Made by a program: the position numbers and the translations under genes. The notes under the pieces were generated by a model. The model was not told the origin of the DNA. It was given only the letters and a program-made list of their open reading frames with translations, and made no database searches. From the NCBI RefSeq assembly GCF_954871325.1, contig NC_088777.1, positions 35,379,366 to 35,443,365 on the forward strand: DNA of 64,000 nucleotides, given 5' to 3'. Numbering within the stretch: position 1 is the first letter of the stretch; each line of letters begins with the position of its first letter. This DNA comes from Gordionus sp. m RMFG-2023. Taxonomy: Eukaryota > Nematomorpha > Gordioida > Chordodea > Parachordodidae. Of the stretch, positions 59,311 to 64,000 are shown piece by piece.

Positions 59311-59692
59311 TGTTAAATAATATTAACTTTAAAAAATTATTTTTTTTTTATCCTTAAGTCATTTATGGCGTAACTTAAATATTTCAAATGTAATAAAAAT
59401 TGTTTCTTTCTTTTTGTTAAAAACAACTTTTTTTATTTTAAATCAATTTGTTTATAAACTAATATTAAATTTTATATTTTATAAATCAATTTACTTAACA
59501 AACTAATGTTCAATTTTTTATTTTTAACTTTTTAAAAAAAGATCAATTTATGATAAATTACATTGTCAATATATATAGCAAACTATTTTTGAATATGTGA
59601 TCATTATATTTTTTTAATTTAAATATCAATAAATTCACGTAATATACGTTTACACCGTTTATTTTCTGCTTTTGATTTCTGCAACCTTTTTA
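59311..59692 (+). repeat. 3' LTR of the second LTR element
   Basis: A 382-bp near-identical copy of the 5' LTR, ending one base before the right TAATT target copy. Confidence 0.9.
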
Positions 59693-60633
59693 TAATTTAA
59701 CATAAAATACGGCAATTCGTAGTTTAGTCACTTAATTTTAAAATTAATTGCGGCAATTCGTAGTTTAGTCATATTATTTTAACATTAAATACGGCAATTC
59801 GTAGTTTAGTCACCTTATTTTAACATTAAATACGGCAATTTATAATTTAGTCACTCTATTTTAACATTAAATAGGGCAATTAGTAGTTTAGTCACTTCAT
59901 TTTAAAATTAAATTACTACAATTCGTATTTTAGTCATTTTAATTTAACATTATTTACCGCAATTCGTAGTTTAGTTACATTATTTTAACATTAAATATGG
60001 CAATTCGTAGTTTAGTCATTTTAATTTAACATTAAATACGGCACTTAGTAGTTTGGTCACTTTATTTTAAAATTAAATATGTCAATTCGTAGTTTAAATT
60101 TAACATTATATTAGGCAATTCGCAGTTTAGTCATTTTAATTTAACATAAAATACGGCAATTCGTAGTTTAGTCACTTAATTTTAATATTAAATATGGCAA
60201 TTCGCAGTTTAGTCATTTTAATTTAACATAAAATACGGCAATTCGTAGTTTAGTCACTTAATTTTAATATTAAATATGGCAATTCGCAGTTTAGTCATTT
60301 AATTTAACATAAAATACACCAATTCATAGTTTAGTCACTTAATTTTAACATTAAATACGGCAATTCGCAGGTTAGTCATTTTAATTTAATATAAAATACG
60401 TCAATTCGTAGTTTAGTCACTTAATTTTAACATTAAATACGGCAATTTATAGTTTAGTCACTTTATTTTAACATTAAATACGGCAATTCGTAGTTTAGTC
60501 ATCCTATTTTACAGAATTTTATGATAATTTATCATTATATACGGCAATTCGTAGTTTAGTATGACAATTCGCAATTTACCTGGCAATTCGTAGTTTATAG
60601 CAATATGTATTTTAGTCATGGCCGTAAAGGACT

Positions 60634-61070
60634 AATGATAAATTATTTGAAAAATTTGATTATTTTATAAAATAATGACTCTATTTTAAATACTTTTTTG
60701 CAAATTAATATTTCAACTCCCATTAAAAATACTAGTCTCACTGCCCTATCTATGCTAAGAATGGGTTATTACTTATATCAAAATGTCTGATTATTATAAT
60801 TAACTCATCATTAAATATTTTATTATTTATTGTAAATATTCATTCTTATTATATGCGTATGTTATCTTCTTCATAAATAAATAATAAAAACTGTATTTTA
60901 TAAATATTCTAATTTAATTGGTAAAGATAATTGCATCTAAGATACTTTTAAATTGTATCTTTTTTATATTTTGGAAAAGATATAGTATCTGTATCTAAGA
61001 TTAATATTTTCACAAAGATCTGTATCTGTATCTGTATCTAGATTCTTTTTCAGGAGGATCTACCCAACTT
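60634..61070 (-). mobile_element. truncated copy of the GTATC-repeat hAT
   Basis: Reverse complemented, this follows 36101 to about 36520: terminus AAGTTGGGTAGATCCTCCTG, then AGAATCTAGATACAGATACA and on to TTAATGGGAGTTGAAA. The terminus is at about 61070. The internal side stops where the Foldback arm ends, so one of them has been cut by the other or by recombination. Confidence 0.75.
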
Positions 61071-62790
61071 GATTTTAATTGTATAAAAATACAGATACTT
61101 TTTATTCAAAATAATTCATTATTAACAACTCCATTTTAATAATATCTTCACTTGATAAAATGGCAAATCCTTGTAGCAAGGACTATCTGGAGATAAAATT
61201 TTTTACTTGATTCCACCACCACCCATGAACCAATAAACCTATCGAAGGACCATAACCTCAATGCTTTACTACTATTACCAATGTCTAATATATCCTATAA
61301 ACTATCTGTTTGAATCTTCTCTCTTTAGAGGCCCTTTACCTCGAATTTTATTTCATTCACTAATGTCTAATTTACGGGGAGTGAATTGATATATATATAT
61401 ATATATTACTACTAATTTTTTTTATATTTAGAAAATAGCCTAAGATAGAACGTTTAACAAAAGTGTTTCCTAAGAGTGTTTCCAAGAATATGTTTAAATT
61501 TTCAAATGAAGATGTAAATCTGTTAAATCAATTTTTAGTATAATGTAATATTTTTTAAAAAACACTTTAGTTGGCTCTTTTCAGGCACCATTTAATCGTT
61601 AATAAAATATAAATAATTTTTATTAACTATTAAATGGCGCCAAGATAAGTTTTTTATATTATACAAAAAAATTAATTTGACAAATTATTATACTATGTTT
61701 GAAAAGGATGCATTGTTAACAGCTTTTATAAAAAGTTCTGCCTGAAAATGGCCTAAAACGTTTTTTTTTGAAAAGAGTTGATTTCTTTTATAAAATGGAT
61801 TATTTTTAATTCATGTTTGTCCTATATTTAACGTTTCTTTTCTGATTTCTTGATGGACCAACATGATGCATACAAAGAGAATTAAATTATTTAATCGAAA
61901 TTTAGTTTTGTTAATTTGTCCACGATCTTTTAAAGTATTTTCTTGTTAAAAAAAAATACTAATCCCAATCATCATCCATTAGTACCAGTTTATCACCTTT
62001 CTAAAAGATTATATTCTCACCTAAATTCTATAAGCGATGTCCTCACCACGTGTATCTAACATAGGCTATCATGTCTAACCACTATTTCCTCTAACCTTGC
62101 AAAAAGTTACTCTCTTCATACTCCATCTTACCTCGAAACATATATGAATAACGCGATAGGTTATAATCTAGCTAAAATTTCCATATTAAACTTTTACATT
62201 TTAGACATTTATTAAGTTAACCTTTGATTTATAAATTTTAAATTTTGGAAGATTTACTATGGAATAAAATTTTTTATGAGATTCGTAAAGAATGATGAAA
62301 ATATCGTAAATTGCTTTAAAACTAAATTTAGTATGTTTACTAAAAAAATATATATTTAAAGCATGGAATATAAAATATTTTTAATTTAGAGTTAAAATGC
62401 GCCTTTTTTGCCTTCAAAATATGTATCTTCAATATTAATAAAAATGCATGAAATTTTTCAGGAATATAGTTTGGCATAAAATAGGAGGCTACTAAAAAAA
62501 CGTAGGTCAAAATGAGAAAGTTTGTGTAGTAAAAATTAAAAAATATTGCTGAGGTGTCTAATATAATTGAATATATCCAAAAGACCGGTATACATTTACA
62601 GCTAGAAGATGAATGAAATAAGATATGAGTATAATTTATTCTAAAAACGGTTTTATATTGACTATTTGTATCATTTTAAATACATATACCATTTTTTCTT
62701 TATATAGAGTAGAGGTATATTGCTTAAAAATTTTGTGGTGGGGGGGGGGAGCTATGATTTTTATGTTGCTAAAAAAGCTCCGTGAAGTTG
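61071..62790. other. AT-rich region with one strong palindrome
   Basis: No coding region is supported. At 61584-61643 a near-perfect palindrome pairs GGCACCATTTAATCGTTAAT with a copy whose complement reads GGCGCCATTTAATAGTTAAT. Weaker pairing extends to about 61520-61690. A run of ten G lies near 62741. Confidence 0.5.
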
Positions 62791-62801
62791 GCCGAACGAT
62801 T

Positions 62802-64000
62802 GGAAGCACTAACGATGAATCATATGTCATTTTTTAGTGCCTCGTTAGTGCTTGTTAGTGCTTCAATCCGTATAGTAGCTGAATTCAAGGAAAAAAAAGT
62901 TATAAGCAAAAATAAAAATTTGTGCCAACTTCACGCTTAAAAGTCGATTGGAAGCACTAACGATGAAACTTATATCATTCTTTAGTGCTTCGTTAGTAGA
63001 GGTTAGTGCTTCAATCAGTTTCGTAGCCGAATTTAAGAATAAAAAGTTATTCACCTAAAAAACAAATAAAACAAATAATGGCGACGTGCCAAAACAAAAA
63101 CTATAGGAGTACTAAACATCCGGTTTACGCCATTATTTAGTGCTTAATTAGTGAATTTAAATTCCGTTATTAATTTACTTAACCGCCTTATAAAAAAAAG
63201 TTATAAGCTAAATAAAAACTATGACGTCACGATTTAGGCGTGAAGTTGGCCGAACTTTTGGAAGCACTAACGATGAAACTTATATCATTCTTTAGTGCTT
63301 CATTAGTAGAGGTTAGTGCTTTAATCAGTTCCATAGCCGAATTTAAGAATAAAAAGTTATTCACGAAAAAAACAAAAATAAACAAATAATGGCGACGTGC
63401 CAAAACAAAAACTATAGGAGTACTAAACATCCGGCTTTCGCCATTATTTAGTGCTTAATTAGTGTATTTAAATTCCGTTATTAATTTTGTTAACCGTCAT
63501 ATGAAAAAATTGTAAAATGCTAAAGAAATTTTTAGAGGTCAAATTTCGGCTAGAAAATTATGAAAGCACTAACGATGAAATTTATATCCTTCTTTAGGGC
63601 TTCCTTAGTAGAGGTTAGTGGTTCAATTACATTTGTAGCCGAATTTAAGAATAAAAAGTTATTTGCGAAAAAAACAAATAATGGCGACGTGCCAAAACAA
63701 AAACTATAGTAGTACTATACATCCGGTTTTCGCCATTATTTAGTGCTTAATTAGCAAATTTGAATTCCGTAATTAATTTGGTTAACCGTCTTTATAAAAA
63801 ATTGTAATAGGCTAAAGAAATGTTTAGAGGTAAAATTATGGCCAGAAAATTATGAAAGCACTAACGATGAAATTTATATCCTTCTTTAGGGATTCCTTAG
63901 TAGAGGTTAGTGGTTCAATTACTTTTGTAGCCGAATTTATGAATAAAAAGTTATTTGCAAAAAAAACAAATAATGGCGACGTGCAAAAACAAAAACTATA
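62802..64000. repeat. ~300-bp satellite array running off the window
   Basis: GAAGCACTAACGATGAA-type sequence starts near 62802, 62950, 63260, 63561 and 63853. The first interval is a short partial unit (148 bp) and the others are 310, 301 and 292 bp. Each monomer contains AGTGCTTCGTTAGT close to its inverse GAAGCACTAACGATG, the phrase AATGGCGACGTGCCAAAACA, and CGCCATTATTTAGTGCTTAA. Frames in it on the minus strand recur with the monomer and are not genes. Confidence 0.9.

Larger units (their letters stand above)
57155..59692 (+). mobile_element. short non-autonomous LTR retrotransposon (fossil, very young)
   Basis: The LTRs (57155-57535 and 59311-59692) are about 381 bp each and almost identical. 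TGGTGGCAGCGGTGGGAT directly follows the 5' LTR as a primer binding site. TAATT flanks both sides (57150-57154 and 59693-59697), and joining them restores the arm monomer CATTTTAATTTAACAT. The 1.8-kb interior has a Gag-like frame and no recognisable polymerase. Incomplete in content, recent by LTR identity. Confidence 0.9.
45816..60616 (-). repeat. right satellite arm (interrupted three times)
   Basis: This is the same 41/33-bp monomer as the left arm but reversed (core TACGGCAATTCGTAGT). Net of insertions it holds about 7.6 kb of array, against about 2.3 kb on the left. Segments are 45816-47494, 51849-53626, 53963-57154 and 59693-60616. Longer blocks of monomers recur: 56241-56440 and 59720-59920 are nearly identical, and the TTTAAATTTAACATTATATA short form alternates with the long form. 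No gene is supported in it. Confidence 0.9.
34931..60633 (-). mobile_element. giant Foldback/NOF-like MULE element with satellite arms
   Basis: Two arms of the same tandem repeat lie in opposite orientation around a core that encodes a MULE transposase. The outermost units agree: from 34961 the left reads ACTAAAATACGAATTGTTAT, and the complement of the right end (from 60616 inward) reads ACTAAAATACATATTGCTAT. Both are followed by AAACTACGAATTGCCA, a GTAAATTGCGAATT segment and CATACTAAACTACGAATTGC. Possible outer extensions are GTCATTTTTGACGGGC (34931) and, reversed, GTCCTTTACGGCC (60633). The arm/core/arm layout and MULE gene match the Drosophila FB/NOF design. Without later insertions (about 2.5, 4.4, 2.5 and 0.3 kb) the element would be about 16 kb. 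No 9-bp target duplication was found. Confidence 0.7.

Noticed and set aside
34961-60616. CRISPR-like array or centromere
   Set aside because: The monomers are directly adjacent with no unique spacers, and the two arms are inverted around a transposase core. That favours transposon arms over a CRISPR or a plain centromeric array, though a centromeric role cannot be excluded.
62636-63430. Minus-strand ORFs in the right-end satellite as genes
   Set aside because: They recur with the satellite period and have no recognisable domain.

Overview
The window is very AT-rich nuclear DNA from an animal, most likely an invertebrate. It contains exons of a conserved metazoan-type gene with short splice signals, and almost everything else is transposon sequence: hAT, Helitron, MULE, Tc1/mariner, non-LTR retrotransposons, Ty3-type LTR fossils, MITEs and satellites. 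I cannot name the species. No tRNA, rRNA, CRISPR or bacterial operon is present.

The only host gene I recognise is a ZNF598/Hel2-type RING and zinc-finger ubiquitin ligase on the minus strand. Exon 1 (24060-24263, RING), exon 2 (23476-23745) and exon 3 (6439-6614) read through in phase 0 at both junctions. Further exons must lie beyond the left edge. Its second intron is about 16.9 kb and is filled with transposons: two copies of a long-TIR element with a Cc8L18.2-like transposase (6845-10543 and 15704-19538), non-LTR pieces (9512-10339, 11290-11505, 12220-13484), a Tc1/mariner copy (13566-15392), MITEs, and a TIR element with TCGCGA-type subterminal repeats (20231-21771). Left of exon 3 are two nested hAT relics (3176-6023) and a large palindrome made of non-LTR sequence (about 1010-3165).

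From 25.3 to 34.2 kb there is a hAT fragment, a 16-bp ACGTCA-bearing minisatellite, a run of exon/intron-like tandem repeats, and a Helitron. The Helitron has a decayed Rep half and an intact-looking PIF1-type helicase half (about 30141-32294). Rearranged pieces of further Helitrons follow.

From about 34.9 to 60.6 kb I read one very large Foldback/NOF-like MULE. Its two arms are tandem arrays of the same 33/41-bp monomer in opposite orientation, their outermost repeats match each other, and the 6.1-kb core carries a MULE transposase gene (43853-45827, minus) whose first ATG lies in the innermost arm repeat. The arms have been hit by a BED-finger hAT (36101-38564), two small LTR retrotransposon fossils (47495-51848 and 57155-59692) and a 336-bp hAT MITE (53627-53962). 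The right edge holds a truncated hAT copy, a short palindrome and the start of a roughly 300-bp satellite that runs off the window.
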